From: Desulfurococcales archaeon
Lineage (GTDB): Archaea; Thermoproteota; Thermoprotei_A; Sulfolobales; AG1
DNA length: 64,000 nt
NCBI GenBank assembly: GCA_009903825.1
Contig: WYEN01000104.1
Location: forward strand, 52,688-116,687
Direction: 5' to 3'
Shown: one piece after another, positions 34,023-43,255 of the stretch
How the letters are laid out: the number at the start of each line of letters is the position of its first letter
How positions within the stretch are numbered: position 1 is the stretch's first letter
Program-made: the position numbers and the translations under genes
The notes under the pieces: generated by a model
What the model was told of the DNA's origin: nothing
Database searches by the model: none
The model's input: only the letters and a program-made list of their open reading frames with translations

Positions 34023-34886
34023 ATGAATACTATCACATATTCTTTAAAAGATATTTTTGTGAAAGATGTAGTTACGATCTCTCTAAACTCTATAGAGCTG
34101 ATCCCTTTGTTATTTTATAAGCCAGGAGGTTCTTCACTAACCATCTATATATATTCAGAAGATGTCTGTGAAAGCTGTCCTTGGAAAGAATATCAAGGAT
34201 CTAAAAAAGCTTTTGATCTAAGAAATATCTCATTAGAAAAAATTTTGAGGAGATATTATGAACTCAAGCCTGACATATTATTCTTCAGTGGAGGAGATCT
34301 TCTTACATACAATGATTCATATGAGATATTAAAGATCCTTAGAGAGAAGAATATCAAAATAGGTGTGAAACATGAGATATCAAAAGATATAAATGTCTCA
34401 TCTCTGAGCTACATAGATGCTCTTCTGATAGAGATAAAAGCTTTAAAAGATCTTGAGAAAATAGATCATATTATATCTCTGTTGGAGGGTAAGATACATA
34501 TAGAGATGTTGATAGACGAGATCTCAGAAGATCCTGAGAGAAGAGCTTATATAACTTTATGGATAAAAGATTTGTGCAAAAGATTTCCAAAGATCTATAA
34601 GATGTTTTATCTTGCAGATAAAGATGATGAGTTTATCGAGAGATATCATAGTGTGATATCAAGATTATGTGAGAGACAATATACTATCATAACATCACAT
34701 CTTAAATATATTCCAGAGGAGGTCAGCTGTGTAAATTGTGGCGCTATTATTGGAAGAAGAGTTGATGGAGTGATCATAAGACCTTTTGTTAATAATGTTT
34801 CATGTCCTAAATGTGGTTTTAAAATTTTTCATGAGACCAGCCTCATCAACAGATCGAGAGCTTTTTTCACAAAGATCTTTGTATAA
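34023..34886 (+). CDS. Degenerate radical-SAM-like protein with Zn ribbon
   Basis: 287 aa. IYIYSEDVCESCPWKEY aligns with a radical SAM CxxxCxxC loop in which the first Cys is Ser. ILFFSGGDLLTYNDSYEILK resembles the GGEP-containing strand, and IDALLIEIKAL a later barrel strand. The C-terminal CVNCGAIIGRRVDG...VSCPKCGFKIF is like the terminal ribbon of AmmeMemoRadiSam-type radical SAM enzymes. With only two cluster Cys it probably cannot bind a normal [4Fe-4S]. It lies 44 nt before taw1. Confidence 0.58.
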   Translation: MNTITYSLKDIFVKDVVTISLNSIELIPLLFYKPGGSSLTIYIYSEDVCESCPWKEYQGSKKAFDLRNISLEKILRRYYELKPDILFFSGGDLLTYNDSYEILKILREKNIKIGVKHEISKDINVSSLSYIDALLIEIKALKDLEKIDHIISLLEGKIHIEMLIDEISEDPERRAYITLWIKDLCKRFPKIYKMFYLADKDDEFIERYHSVISRLCERQYTIITSHLKYIPEEVSCVNCGAIIGRRVDGVIIRPFVNNVSCPKCGFKIFHETSLINRSRAFFTKIFV

Positions 34887-34929
34887 ATAAAATTTGAGAT
34901 AAATAAAATTATTATTAGAGGATGGAGGA

Positions 34930-36012
34930 TTGGTAATTAGATATAGGATAGATACGAGTAGGATCATAGATCATTATACAGAGATCAATAGATCTCTTAG
35001 AAAACAAAAATATCATCTGATAGGCGGCCACTCAGCAGTGAAGAAATGTCTATGGACTCACAAGGTTTTGATGGACAATCTCTATTGTTATAAAGGAAAG
35101 TTTTATGGAATTGATAGTCATAGATGTATTCAGATGTCTGTGTCTACACAATGGTGTTGGAATGCATGTCTTCATTGTTGGAGGATCAGGCCTACAGATA
35201 TTTTAGAAGAATGGGATGAAAGAAGAATACCTGAGATCGATGATCCAGAGTTTATTGTAGAAATGAGCATCATAGAACATAGAAGAACCGTCTCAGGGTA
35301 TAAAGCTCATAATGTGGATCCTAATAAAATAGCTGAGGCGATAAATCCTAGACATGTAGCTATAAGTCTCACCGGCGAAAACACTTTATATCCAGCATTA
35401 GGAGAGCTTATAAAAGAGTATCATAAGAGAAATATAACTACTTTCTTAGTCACTAGAGCTGTGAGACCAGATATAATTGCTAATCTAGATGAAGAGCCTA
35501 GTCAACTCTATATCTCTTTAGAAGCTTATGATAAAGAAGGCTATGAGTATTTCAATACACCTCTGGTTCCGAGAGCTTGGGAGAAAACTTTAGAGACAAT
35601 AGAGATCTTGCCCAGCTTCACTTGTCCAACCGTGTATAGAATTACTGCTGTGAGAGGCTGGAATATGAGTCTTGAGGCGGCAAAAGGATTTGCAAAATTG
35701 ATTGAGAGAGGAGAGCCGACATTTGTTGAAGTGAAAGCCTATATGTATGTAGGAACTTCTACAAAAAGATTAGGCAGAGAAAACATGCCTAGTCATGAAG
35801 AAGTTAAGGAATTCGCAAGAATCCTGTCAGAGATCTCTGGTTATAAGATTGTTTCTGAGAGCAGGCCTTCGAGAGTCGTCTTATTATCAAAACTGGAAAA
35901 ACCTTTGATAAGACATGGAAACGCGCCAGTGACATGGTGGGATCCTGATCTTACAGATTTTAGCGAGTATGAGATTTCTGAGAATATCTATGGAGAAATA
36001 ACAACTAAATAG
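34930..36012 (+). CDS. taw1: tRNA 4-demethylwyosine synthase (Taw1/TYW1)
   Basis: 360 aa. Radical SAM motif TQWCWNACLHCWR (CxxxCxxC). The TYW1 landmarks HCWRIRPTDILEEWDE, AISLTGENTLYPALGELI, FLVTRAVRPDII, LYISLEAYDKEGYEYFNTP and TFVEVKAYMYVGTSTKRL are all present. It converts m1G37 of tRNA-Phe to the tricyclic imG-14 core using pyruvate. TTG start at 34930, preceded by GGATGGAGG. Confidence 0.95.
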   Translation: MVIRYRIDTSRIIDHYTEINRSLRKQKYHLIGGHSAVKKCLWTHKVLMDNLYCYKGKFYGIDSHRCIQMSVSTQWCWNACLHCWRIRPTDILEEWDERRIPEIDDPEFIVEMSIIEHRRTVSGYKAHNVDPNKIAEAINPRHVAISLTGENTLYPALGELIKEYHKRNITTFLVTRAVRPDIIANLDEEPSQLYISLEAYDKEGYEYFNTPLVPRAWEKTLETIEILPSFTCPTVYRITAVRGWNMSLEAAKGFAKLIERGEPTFVEVKAYMYVGTSTKRLGRENMPSHEEVKEFARILSEISGYKIVSESRPSRVVLLSKLEKPLIRHGNAPVTWWDPDLTDFSEYEISENIYGEITTK

Positions 36013-36020
36013 ATTCTAGA

Positions 36021-36677
36021 TCAGCTTTTTCCAGGTCTTTCAATTATCACTGTGTTAACTTGTACAATAGCCTCGCTGAGAGTATTTCCTCTCACAAGTT
36101 TTCTTTTTCTTAAGCCATCTTCTTTAGGTCTAAAACCTGGCGGCTGAGATAACAATAGATATCTTTTCCCAGGCCCTGGCAACGTAGGGATCATAGGTGC
36201 TCCTGAGTAATCACTTCCTCCAGTTATTCTCAGTTTATAACCGGGAAGACCTATTAATCCTCCATCTATCTCATCCCCTATTTTAAGTCCATACAACTTC
36301 TGTGCTCTGTCTGATGACAAAGTTATTTGAAATGATGACGCTCTTTTTATCTCTCCAATTACTCTGTCAGCTCCTGTCTTCTCTCTCATGAAGTTGGCAG
36401 GAACTTTGATCTCTATGCCTGTGAGCTCAGGATCTACAGTCAACTGTAGTGTAAAGTTTATTTTCTCAGTAGAACTTCTCCAGATCCTGGCATTAACTAT
36501 ATTAAGATCTTTTTTAATAAACTGATCTAGCACTGGCGATATTTTGCCTCTCATAAGTTTTTTGCCGCTCTTTTCTTCATCACCATATGGTAACGAAGGA
36601 TCTGCCACAAAAATAACTTTAAACCATCTCTCTTCTTTAGCCTCAGGATCTGAGATCACTATTTTCATATCTGGCAT
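36021..36677 (-). CDS. rps6e: 30S ribosomal protein S6e
   Basis: 218 aa. The conserved S6e core is in the second half: GDEIDGGLIGLPGYKLRITG, GSDYSGAPMIPTLPGPGKRY and GFRPKEDGLRKRKLVRGNTL. The first 90 residues are an N-terminal extension, as I recall for crenarchaeal S6e (about 214 aa in Sulfolobus). A TATA-like stretch and TTATATAAG lie in the divergent gap with pelA. Confidence 0.92.
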   Translation of the reverse strand: MPDMKIVISDPEAKEERWFKVIFVADPSLPYGDEEKSGKKLMRGKISPVLDQFIKKDLNIVNARIWRSSTEKINFTLQLTVDPELTGIEIKVPANFMREKTGADRVIGEIKRASSFQITLSSDRAQKLYGLKIGDEIDGGLIGLPGYKLRITGGSDYSGAPMIPTLPGPGKRYLLLSQPPGFRPKEDGLRKRKLVRGNTLSEAIVQVNTVIIERPGKS

Positions 36678-36776
36678 TTCATACTCCTACAATATCCTGT
36701 TTATAAGTCTTATATAAGCATATCTCTTCTTTAGATATGATTAAATTTTATACAACAATTAAACTATTGATGATAT

Positions 36777-37862
36777 GTGAAGATAGAAGAGATAGATTAT
36801 GAAAAAGGATATGTGAGACTTGTAATCGAGAGTGAAGATGATCTTTGGATATTAAGCATGTATGTTGAGGAGGATGATATAGTATCTATGAGAACATTAC
36901 GAGACGTGAGTATAGAAGGATCTGTTAAAAAAAGAATTCCTATGAAACTTTCTTTGAAAGTGAAAAAAATAGAGTTTCAATCATTCAGTGGAAGACTAAG
37001 GATAAGAGGAGTGATCATAGAGGGACCTGAGACTTACGGTCTGAAAGGATCTTATCACACATTTTCTGTAGACATAGGCTCTAGAATCGAGATTTATAAA
37101 AAAGAAGGTTTTATAGATAAAGAATTTTTCAACAAGCTATTAGAGATATCTAATAGAGGAAGAAAAGCTTTATTAATAGCATTAGACTATGACGAATATT
37201 GTGTTCAGCTTATACAGGGACAGGGTATGAGAGTTCTTTCCGAAGGATCTTTCCCTATGATAAGTAAATCAGATGTGAATAGTATAACAGAGTTTGACAC
37301 AAGACTGAGAGACCTGGCTATCGAGATTATTAAATATGTAGAGAGCTATGATCCTGTTGCCATAGTGATAGGATCCCCGGGAGGGCTTTCTCAAAAACTT
37401 GTTGAAAAAATAAATATGTTAAGAAAAGATCTAAGGATATATATTGATTCAATATCTATAGGAGGCTGTAGCGGAGTTGAAGAGCTTGTGAGAAGAGGTG
37501 TTGTTCGTAAAATATTTGAGACGTACTCTGAGGTCAGAGCTAGAGAAATATTTGAAGAATATATGCGTCTTCTGATTAAAGATCCTGATAAGGTGGCTTC
37601 AGGTGTAGAGAATGTTCACATATTATCTAATATAGGAGCCTTAGATAAGATAGTTTTGATAGACTCTTTTCTGAGAGATAATATAGAAATTAGAGAAAAA
37701 ATCCTCGAGATATTAAGAAATGCCGTGTCTAAGAAAACAGAGTTTGTTATAATATCTGACGACTCAGAGATAGGTCTTAAAATAAAGTCCATAGGAGGTA
37801 TAATAGGCATATTAAGATTCAGTATTGATATCAATAGTATTAAAAACGTCAGTAAAAGCTGA
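36777..37862 (+). CDS. pelA: mRNA surveillance protein Pelota
   Basis: 361 aa. Three eRF1-like domains: an N-terminal Sm-like domain (DDLWILSMYVEEDDIVSMRT), central domain (KALLIALDYDEYCVQLIQGQ, IVIGSPGGLSQKL) and C-terminal eL30-like domain (VEELVRRGVVRKIFE, AREIFEEYMRLL). The GGQ of eRF1 is absent, as expected. With aEF1A or ABCE1 it rescues stalled ribosomes. GTG start at 36777. Confidence 0.94.
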   Translation: MKIEEIDYEKGYVRLVIESEDDLWILSMYVEEDDIVSMRTLRDVSIEGSVKKRIPMKLSLKVKKIEFQSFSGRLRIRGVIIEGPETYGLKGSYHTFSVDIGSRIEIYKKEGFIDKEFFNKLLEISNRGRKALLIALDYDEYCVQLIQGQGMRVLSEGSFPMISKSDVNSITEFDTRLRDLAIEIIKYVESYDPVAIVIGSPGGLSQKLVEKINMLRKDLRIYIDSISIGGCSGVEELVRRGVVRKIFETYSEVRAREIFEEYMRLLIKDPDKVASGVENVHILSNIGALDKIVLIDSFLRDNIEIREKILEILRNAVSKKTEFVIISDDSEIGLKIKSIGGIIGILRFSIDINSIKNVSKS

Positions 37863-37868
37863 TTTTCA

Positions 37869-39011
37869 TCATATCACTACTTTTCTAAGTCTTCTCGGAC
37901 GATCAGGATCTAACATTCGTGAGACTGCTATATAATAACTAAGTAACTGATAAATTAACACGTCTAATAAAGGTCTTATCTCTTCTGGCATCTCTCTTTC
38001 TAGAGATATGTTGAAAAACATGATCTTTTCTCTATACATGATCTTGTTATCAAGACCTTCAGGTATTGATGCTAGAAAAACTGCTTCACTATCTTTCAAC
38101 TCCTCTATTATCTTCAGAGCTATCTCAAGATCATTTTCATTAATAAACATACCGATCATATAACTCTCATCTACAGCAGCCTTCGGCCCATGTCTTATCT
38201 CAGTTAGATACATAGCTTCTGAATGAATACCACATGTCTCTTTAAGTTTTAAAGCAGATTCTAATGCAGATACATAATTAAGTCCTCTACCGAGGATATA
38301 CATATGATCTTTTTTATATACATGTTCCACAAGATCTCTTACGTATGTCTCTGTTTTATAGATATATTCTTTGAAAAGTTTAGGCAGATTATTTAAGTAA
38401 GTCTCCAGCTTAAGAATCTTCTCATCAAATGATCTAAAGATCTCTATATAGATCCTTAGTAAAGATGTTATTTGTGCAGAGAAACTTTTTGTGGCAGTCA
38501 CAGCTTCTTCTCTTCCAGCCTTAACATATATGGTATGATCAGATGTCTGAGCCAGAGGACTATCTATTATATTTGTGACACCAATTATTTTAGCCCCCTG
38601 TTTCTTGAATAATGATACTGCTTCTAAAGTATCTGTAGTATAACCGCTCTGACTTATAGCTATGACAACACTTTCTTTATCTACTAGATTTCTATAGATA
38701 TCATAATCACCGCTTACAAAAGATCTTGAGTTTAATCCTTTTCTTTTTAATAAAAGATCTAGAAACATGCCTGCGTGATAAGATGATCCTGATCCTGTCA
38801 CAAAAACTTTTTTTGCTGAAAAGATCATTTCCGCCGCAATTTTATATTCATCAGGAGATGATCTTATGATTCTTTCTATGACTGATGGCTGTTCATGTAT
38901 CTCTTTAATCATTATATAAGGAGATCCTTTAACAAAACTTCTTTCAGACAATTCTATCCATAATATATTGGTTAGATATTCATTAAAACTTATTCTTGAA
39001 AATAGATACAA
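37869..39011 (-). CDS. SIS-domain aminotransferase/isomerase (GlmS C-half-like)
   Basis: 380 aa. MIKEIHEQPSVIERI (residue 34) is exactly where the isomerase half of GlmS begins. The first SIS domain has VFVTGSGSSYHAGMFLDLLL and VIAISQSGYTTDTLEAVSLF; the second has MYILGRGLNYVSALESALKL, KETCGIHSEAMYLTEIRHGP. The glutaminase domain is missing, so it resembles archaeal GlmD/AgaS-like deaminases that interconvert glucosamine-6-P and fructose-6-P. The true start may be 38912 (MIKEIHEQ). Confidence 0.82.
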   Translation of the reverse strand: MYLFSRISFNEYLTNILWIELSERSFVKGSPYIMIKEIHEQPSVIERIIRSSPDEYKIAAEMIFSAKKVFVTGSGSSYHAGMFLDLLLKRKGLNSRSFVSGDYDIYRNLVDKESVVIAISQSGYTTDTLEAVSLFKKQGAKIIGVTNIIDSPLAQTSDHTIYVKAGREEAVTATKSFSAQITSLLRIYIEIFRSFDEKILKLETYLNNLPKLFKEYIYKTETYVRDLVEHVYKKDHMYILGRGLNYVSALESALKLKETCGIHSEAMYLTEIRHGPKAAVDESYMIGMFINENDLEIALKIIEELKDSEAVFLASIPEGLDNKIMYREKIMFFNISLEREMPEEIRPLLDVLIYQLLSYYIAVSRMLDPDRPRRLRKVVI

Positions 39012-39056
39012 AGATGTGTTAATAAGCTTGGTAATATAATTCCTCTAGGTGATTTT

Positions 39057-39971
39057 TTGAAGATAGTGATGTATTCACCAAATAGATATTCGTCGCCTAG
39101 AATAGGCGTGTTGTACAAAGATCTTGTTATAGATCTTGTTGAGAGCTATAGAATGATATATAATTCTGAACCTCCCACATGGTTTTATGATATAGGAGAT
39201 TTTTTCAGTAGCCCATACACGTTTAAGATTGTAGAAGAGATCCTAGGATCTATATCAAAAAGATCTTTTGAAGAAAAGATTTTTACTCATGATCCCGAGA
39301 AGATTATTTATCACCCGCCTACTTCTAAAGATCAGAGGATATTTTGTCTGGCGCTTAACTATAGATCTCATGTTGAGGAAAGTGGAAGACCAAAGCCTGA
39401 GAGACCTTATATATTTCTCAAAACGAAGAGCGCATTAATAGGTCATAGACAGCCTATATTAATACCTAAAGTCTCTAAATCGCCTGATCATGAGGTTGAG
39501 CTTGGGGTAGTCATCGGTAGAAAAGGGAAGTATATCAATAGAAGTAATGCTATGGAGTATGTAGCTGGATACACTATTGTTAATGATATAAGTTTCAGAG
39601 ATTGGCAGATGAGATCTCAACAAGGACTCGGATTAGACTGGCTACATGGCAAAAACATGGACAGCTCGACACCAGTGGGACCCTATGTAGTTACTAAAGA
39701 CGAGATCGATGATCCATACTCGTTAGAGTTAATACTTAGAGTAAATGATGAGGTGAGACAGAAAGGATCTTCTTCAGAGATGATTTTTAGTATTGAGGAA
39801 ATTATTGAGGAGATAACTCAGGGAATAAAAATTTTGCCTGGAGATATTATTTCAACGGGAACTCCAGCCGGCGTTGGACATGCAAGAAAGATCTATCTTA
39901 AAGATGGAGACATAGTCGAGGCAGAGATCAGTAGAATAGGAGTCTTGGCCAATCCTGTAAAAGCTGAATAA
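39057..39971 (+). CDS. Fumarylacetoacetate hydrolase family protein
   Basis: 304 aa. IFCLALNYRSHVEESGRPKP, PYIFLKTKSALIG, DHEVELGVVIGRKGKYI, NDISFRDWQM, HGKNMDSSTPVGPYVV and IISTGTPAGVG are the FAH-domain metal site and active-site loops. Likely an acylpyruvate hydrolase, oxaloacetate decarboxylase or 2-hydroxyhepta-2,4-diene-1,7-dioate isomerase type; substrate unresolved. TTG start at 39057. Confidence 0.9.
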   Translation: MKIVMYSPNRYSSPRIGVLYKDLVIDLVESYRMIYNSEPPTWFYDIGDFFSSPYTFKIVEEILGSISKRSFEEKIFTHDPEKIIYHPPTSKDQRIFCLALNYRSHVEESGRPKPERPYIFLKTKSALIGHRQPILIPKVSKSPDHEVELGVVIGRKGKYINRSNAMEYVAGYTIVNDISFRDWQMRSQQGLGLDWLHGKNMDSSTPVGPYVVTKDEIDDPYSLELILRVNDEVRQKGSSSEMIFSIEEIIEEITQGIKILPGDIISTGTPAGVGHARKIYLKDGDIVEAEISRIGVLANPVKAE

Positions 39972-39985
39972 AAAAGATCTTTTAT

Positions 39986-40795
39986 CTAAAGATTTTTAGC
40001 GTGGCTCCAATAAATTTTTCTATAGATCTCGTCTTCATAAAAAGTTGTATACTCGTCATAAAGATCTTTTATTAAGACGCTCCATCTCTCTTGAAGAAAA
40101 TTATGAAGCTTATCTATTCTCTCTCGAAAGATCTTTTGATCATGAATCTTGTTATAACCATTTATAGATCCGATCCTGCCTAAAGAGATTTTTGCCAAAA
40201 TATAATATCTCAACATCTTCTTATCTGAGAATATGAAATCAATATTTTTCTCAGGCCATGTCTCATGGATTATATCTCTTGTAATAATTTTTGCGACAGC
40301 TTTGATAAGATCATTCTCAAAATCTTCTTTAACTCGATCTATATATGTTATAAAGCTATTTCTTAGTTTAACAAAATCTTCTTCACCTCTCTTCTTATAG
40401 AAGACTAGTCTTGAAACAGCCTCTATAAAATCTCTAAATAGAAATGGTTTATAAAGATCGTTGAAAACAAATATGTTTAAAGATAAAAAGGCTGAGTCTA
40501 ATATCCCTAGTTTTATTCTCTCTACACCATTCTCAAAGTCATACTCCTCTGTAAATGATAAAACTTTTCTCTCAATAACCTCGGACACTTCTCTAACACT
40601 TAATACTCCTGAGAAGAAAAGTCTGTTATCTATAAAAACTGCTGGGACAGACACTATGTTTCTATACAAAGCCTCAAAAGGATCTATGCCTACATCTATA
40701 AGCTCTATCTCTTTAAGAAGATCTTTCTCATATAATCTCTTAATCAATCTATATGTTGTTGCGCAGGTGAAATGTCCATAGATCTTTATCTTCAT
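39986..40795 (-). CDS. Thioredoxin/glutaredoxin-like domain with helical C-terminus
   Basis: 269 aa. Residues 1-75 look like a thioredoxin fold: KIKIYGHFTCATTYRLIKRL (single Cys in place of CxxC), IELIDVGIDPFEALYRNIVS, VPAVFIDNRLFFSG with the cis-Pro. The remaining 190 residues are helical and Lys/Phe/Tyr-rich, with no family I recognise. The missing second Cys suggests a non-disulfide function. It converges with the FAH gene. Confidence 0.62.
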   Translation of the reverse strand: MKIKIYGHFTCATTYRLIKRLYEKDLLKEIELIDVGIDPFEALYRNIVSVPAVFIDNRLFFSGVLSVREVSEVIERKVLSFTEEYDFENGVERIKLGILDSAFLSLNIFVFNDLYKPFLFRDFIEAVSRLVFYKKRGEEDFVKLRNSFITYIDRVKEDFENDLIKAVAKIITRDIIHETWPEKNIDFIFSDKKMLRYYILAKISLGRIGSINGYNKIHDQKIFRERIDKLHNFLQERWSVLIKDLYDEYTTFYEDEIYRKIYWSHAKNL

Positions 40796-40842
40796 ATTTC
40801 ATCAACAACAGATTTATATCTCATAAGACTATTTATTTTAGG

Positions 40843-40891
40843 ATGATTAATACCCTCGGATCTGAGTTATGATGAAAAGGCATTTGAATGA
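40843..40891 (+). ncRNA. Candidate box C/D guide RNA
   Basis: C-like ATGATTA (40843-40849), 12 nt, D' CTGA (40862-40865), GTT, perfect C' ATGATGA (40869-40875), 12 nt, then ATGA (40888-40891) in the D position. The 12/3/12 spacing is ideal for an archaeal sRNP. Two boxes each have one mismatch. It lies in the 133-nt gap between divergent genes, and no ORF covers it. The guide before D' is ATACCCTCGGAT. Confidence 0.48.
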
Positions 40892-40928
40892 CACATACGT
40901 GGTAATATAGACAGGGTGAGTCTTTGAA

Positions 40929-41942
40929 TTGATTAGAAGAGATATTAAAAGTTTTTTCATATGGATAAGATCTTCGCAGATCCCTATTTATATAACTCCT
41001 ATATACATAATTCTCGGCATAATCATATTATCCAGAATGCCATGGCTTCATGAATATATTATGACATTTGCAGTAAGACTTTTTTATGTAGGCGTCATGT
41101 GGGGACAGGTTCCTGGCTTTGCAGCAGCAATGCCGCATCCTGTTCTTAGTATTCTAGTGGCTTCTGGCGAGGTTTTAGGAGCATTTACAGTTTTGTTTCT
41201 TCCAAACACATTGATATGGCAGATCTTTATATGGATATCTTCTCTAGCTCATGTAGCTCAATATATTCGTAAAGGAATTGGCACTACTATGAGAACGGCA
41301 CCTAACATATTAACTGTCGTAGGTCTTTTATATACGTTAACAACTCCGTTCACAGGTTACATTGGTGTGTTAGCTTTTCCACTGGCTTCTGTAGCTAGTC
41401 TGCTTATTAGAGTAGATCCTAATATGAGAAGAAGAAAAATAACTGTACCTATGATCCTTATGTACACCACGATCTTCATATTGTCATATTTAGTAATCCT
41501 CATAGCTGACGTAAAAGAGGCTCTGTTAATACCCATATTTATACTACCATTATTTCTTCCATGGTTTGGAGGCGGAGATATTTATAAGCTGGGCACTTCC
41601 ATATCTAAGATATTTGCATTGTTAACTCTTCCTTTAACATTTATAGCTTCATGGTCCTCAGTATTTCATTTAGCAATGATCGGTTTTTTAGCTATCACTA
41701 TGAGTTCTCTATGTACTCCTCTACTGATCCCAGGGATCATATGGAGAGAAGTTCCTAAATTAAGTCAGAAAGAAGTCTATATGCTTATGACAGCTTTGAT
41801 TCTCTCAGCTGTCTTAAGATTTTTAGCCGGTTTCTCTCATATTTATTTGTCTAGCATAATCTCGGGAGTATTAATCATATATATAACAGCACATTATGTA
41901 TATAGGATCTTGAGAATGCCTAGAGTATCTGTCACATTATGA
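40929..41942 (+). CDS. Polytopic membrane protein of unknown function
   Basis: 337 aa with about nine or ten hydrophobic segments, e.g. YITPIYIILGIIILS, VLSILVASGEVLGAFTVLFL, ILTVVGLLYTLTT, VPMILMYTTIFILSYLVILI, LLIPIFILPLFLPWF and ISSIISGVLIIYITAHYVY. Short basic loops (RVDPNMRRRKI) suggest orientation. TTG start at 40929. No transporter signature recognised. It is divergent from the thioredoxin-like gene. Confidence 0.65.
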   Translation: MIRRDIKSFFIWIRSSQIPIYITPIYIILGIIILSRMPWLHEYIMTFAVRLFYVGVMWGQVPGFAAAMPHPVLSILVASGEVLGAFTVLFLPNTLIWQIFIWISSLAHVAQYIRKGIGTTMRTAPNILTVVGLLYTLTTPFTGYIGVLAFPLASVASLLIRVDPNMRRRKITVPMILMYTTIFILSYLVILIADVKEALLIPIFILPLFLPWFGGGDIYKLGTSISKIFALLTLPLTFIASWSSVFHLAMIGFLAITMSSLCTPLLIPGIIWREVPKLSQKEVYMLMTALILSAVLRFLAGFSHIYLSSIISGVLIIYITAHYVYRILRMPRVSVTL

Positions 41943-42048
41943 TCCTGGAACACAAAACTTAATATATCCTTGAAATAGAATCACACTATTTTATTAACGT
42001 CTCTTACAATATTTTATAAGATGAGACAAAGTAGGAGAGGAGATATAG

Positions 42049-42480
42049 ATGAAGATTTTTGTAAGAGGTTATATCGAGAACGTGAAAGGAACTTTCAAAA
42101 TAAAGATATCTAAAGAAGATCTTTATGATGTAGAAGGTCTTAGAGTTGGAGATAAATTGTATGTGATGACTATATCAACTCCATATGGATGTATAATGAG
42201 TATAGCGATAGATCTATACTCAAAAAAATATTTATATGGAGTTATAACAATGTTTAATCCGCTAGATCCTAAGGATCAGGATTTAGTTAATAAAATTATA
42301 AATGAGAGAAGATTAGGAATATACGTAGAGAAGACTTTTGAACAGATTTACGAGCTTAATAACGAGGATGTTGAAAAGATCATGTATAATCTTGAGAAGG
42401 CTAGAGAGTGTGACTACATGAGAGGGGTTAAAGTAGATCTTGACAAAGCTTTTGAATGGATCCAGTCTATGTTAGCTTAA
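42049..42480 (+). CDS. Hypothetical protein, 143 aa
   Basis: Mixed alpha/beta protein. It begins KIFVRGYIENVKGTFKIKIS, with an YDVEGLRVGDKLYVMTI strand, a single Cys in PYGCIMSI and a second in ARECDYM, and ends in a helical tail. Well-formed start: ATG after GGAGAGGAG. No family recognised. Codon use matches its neighbours, so it is probably a real gene. Confidence 0.6.
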   Translation: MKIFVRGYIENVKGTFKIKISKEDLYDVEGLRVGDKLYVMTISTPYGCIMSIAIDLYSKKYLYGVITMFNPLDPKDQDLVNKIINERRLGIYVEKTFEQIYELNNEDVEKIMYNLEKARECDYMRGVKVDLDKAFEWIQSMLA

Positions 42481-42534
42481 ATCATTCTAATCGGATGATC
42501 AAACGATTCTTGTAAAGATCTGTTTAGATTATTC

Positions 42535-43224
42535 TCAATATAAACCTAATGTTCTAACTACATTTGATTGTTCACACCACGACTTTATCATGTCCAATCC
42601 TTTTTCTTTGAATATCTTCTCTAGAAAAGATGCTTCTTTAGGCACGAATCCTGCTCCTCTGACTTTTAATTTCTCTGCATATTCTAAGTCTTTTATAGAA
42701 TCGCTTATCACTATTATATCATCATGACTGAACCCTGTCTTTATGTAATGATCAATGATTTTTTCTAAAAGATCTTTCTTCTTGTTGAAGGGGCCTAAAT
42801 CTCCTGTGCTAACAAAGTTGTGCACAAGATCTTTGAAGCCATAATATGAAAGTTCATCAATCATTTTTAGAGAACTTATCTCTCTGCCAGTGACAATAAG
42901 AACTATACCTAAACCTCTTAATATATAAATGATCTCGTGAACACATTCATAAGGCTCTCCATATAAGCCTGGGTCTGAGATATATCTGGTCCATACATCA
43001 CTCCAGAATCTCCATCTAGTCTCAGGATCATTAGATGACACATAATTATTAAAATCATTGAGATAATATTCTTTCACAAAATTTTCTATTTTAAAAAGAT
43101 CATCTATATCTCTCTTTGTATATCTAGGTATAGTGTTGATCACAGATATGTATAGTCCTCTCAAAGTGTTGACTAACGTCATATCCAGATCTAGTAGAAA
43201 TATTTTTGTTCTTCTCATTCTCAA
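42535..43224 (-). CDS. HAD-superfamily hydrolase
   Basis: 229 aa. Motif I is FLLDLDMTLVNT (DxDxT), motif II is VLIVTGREISSL, motif III Lys is within FNKKKDLLEK and motif IV is VISDSIKDLEYA. A helical cap sits between motifs I and II. It is probably a small-molecule phosphatase. It directly follows the ECF transporter operon in the same direction (31-nt gap). Confidence 0.83.
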   Translation of the reverse strand: MRMRRTKIFLLDLDMTLVNTLRGLYISVINTIPRYTKRDIDDLFKIENFVKEYYLNDFNNYVSSNDPETRWRFWSDVWTRYISDPGLYGEPYECVHEIIYILRGLGIVLIVTGREISSLKMIDELSYYGFKDLVHNFVSTGDLGPFNKKKDLLEKIIDHYIKTGFSHDDIIVISDSIKDLEYAEKLKVRGAGFVPKEASFLEKIFKEKGLDMIKSWCEQSNVVRTLGLY

Positions 43225-43255
43225 TCCTTTAGATATTGAGAGTCTCTATAAATAT

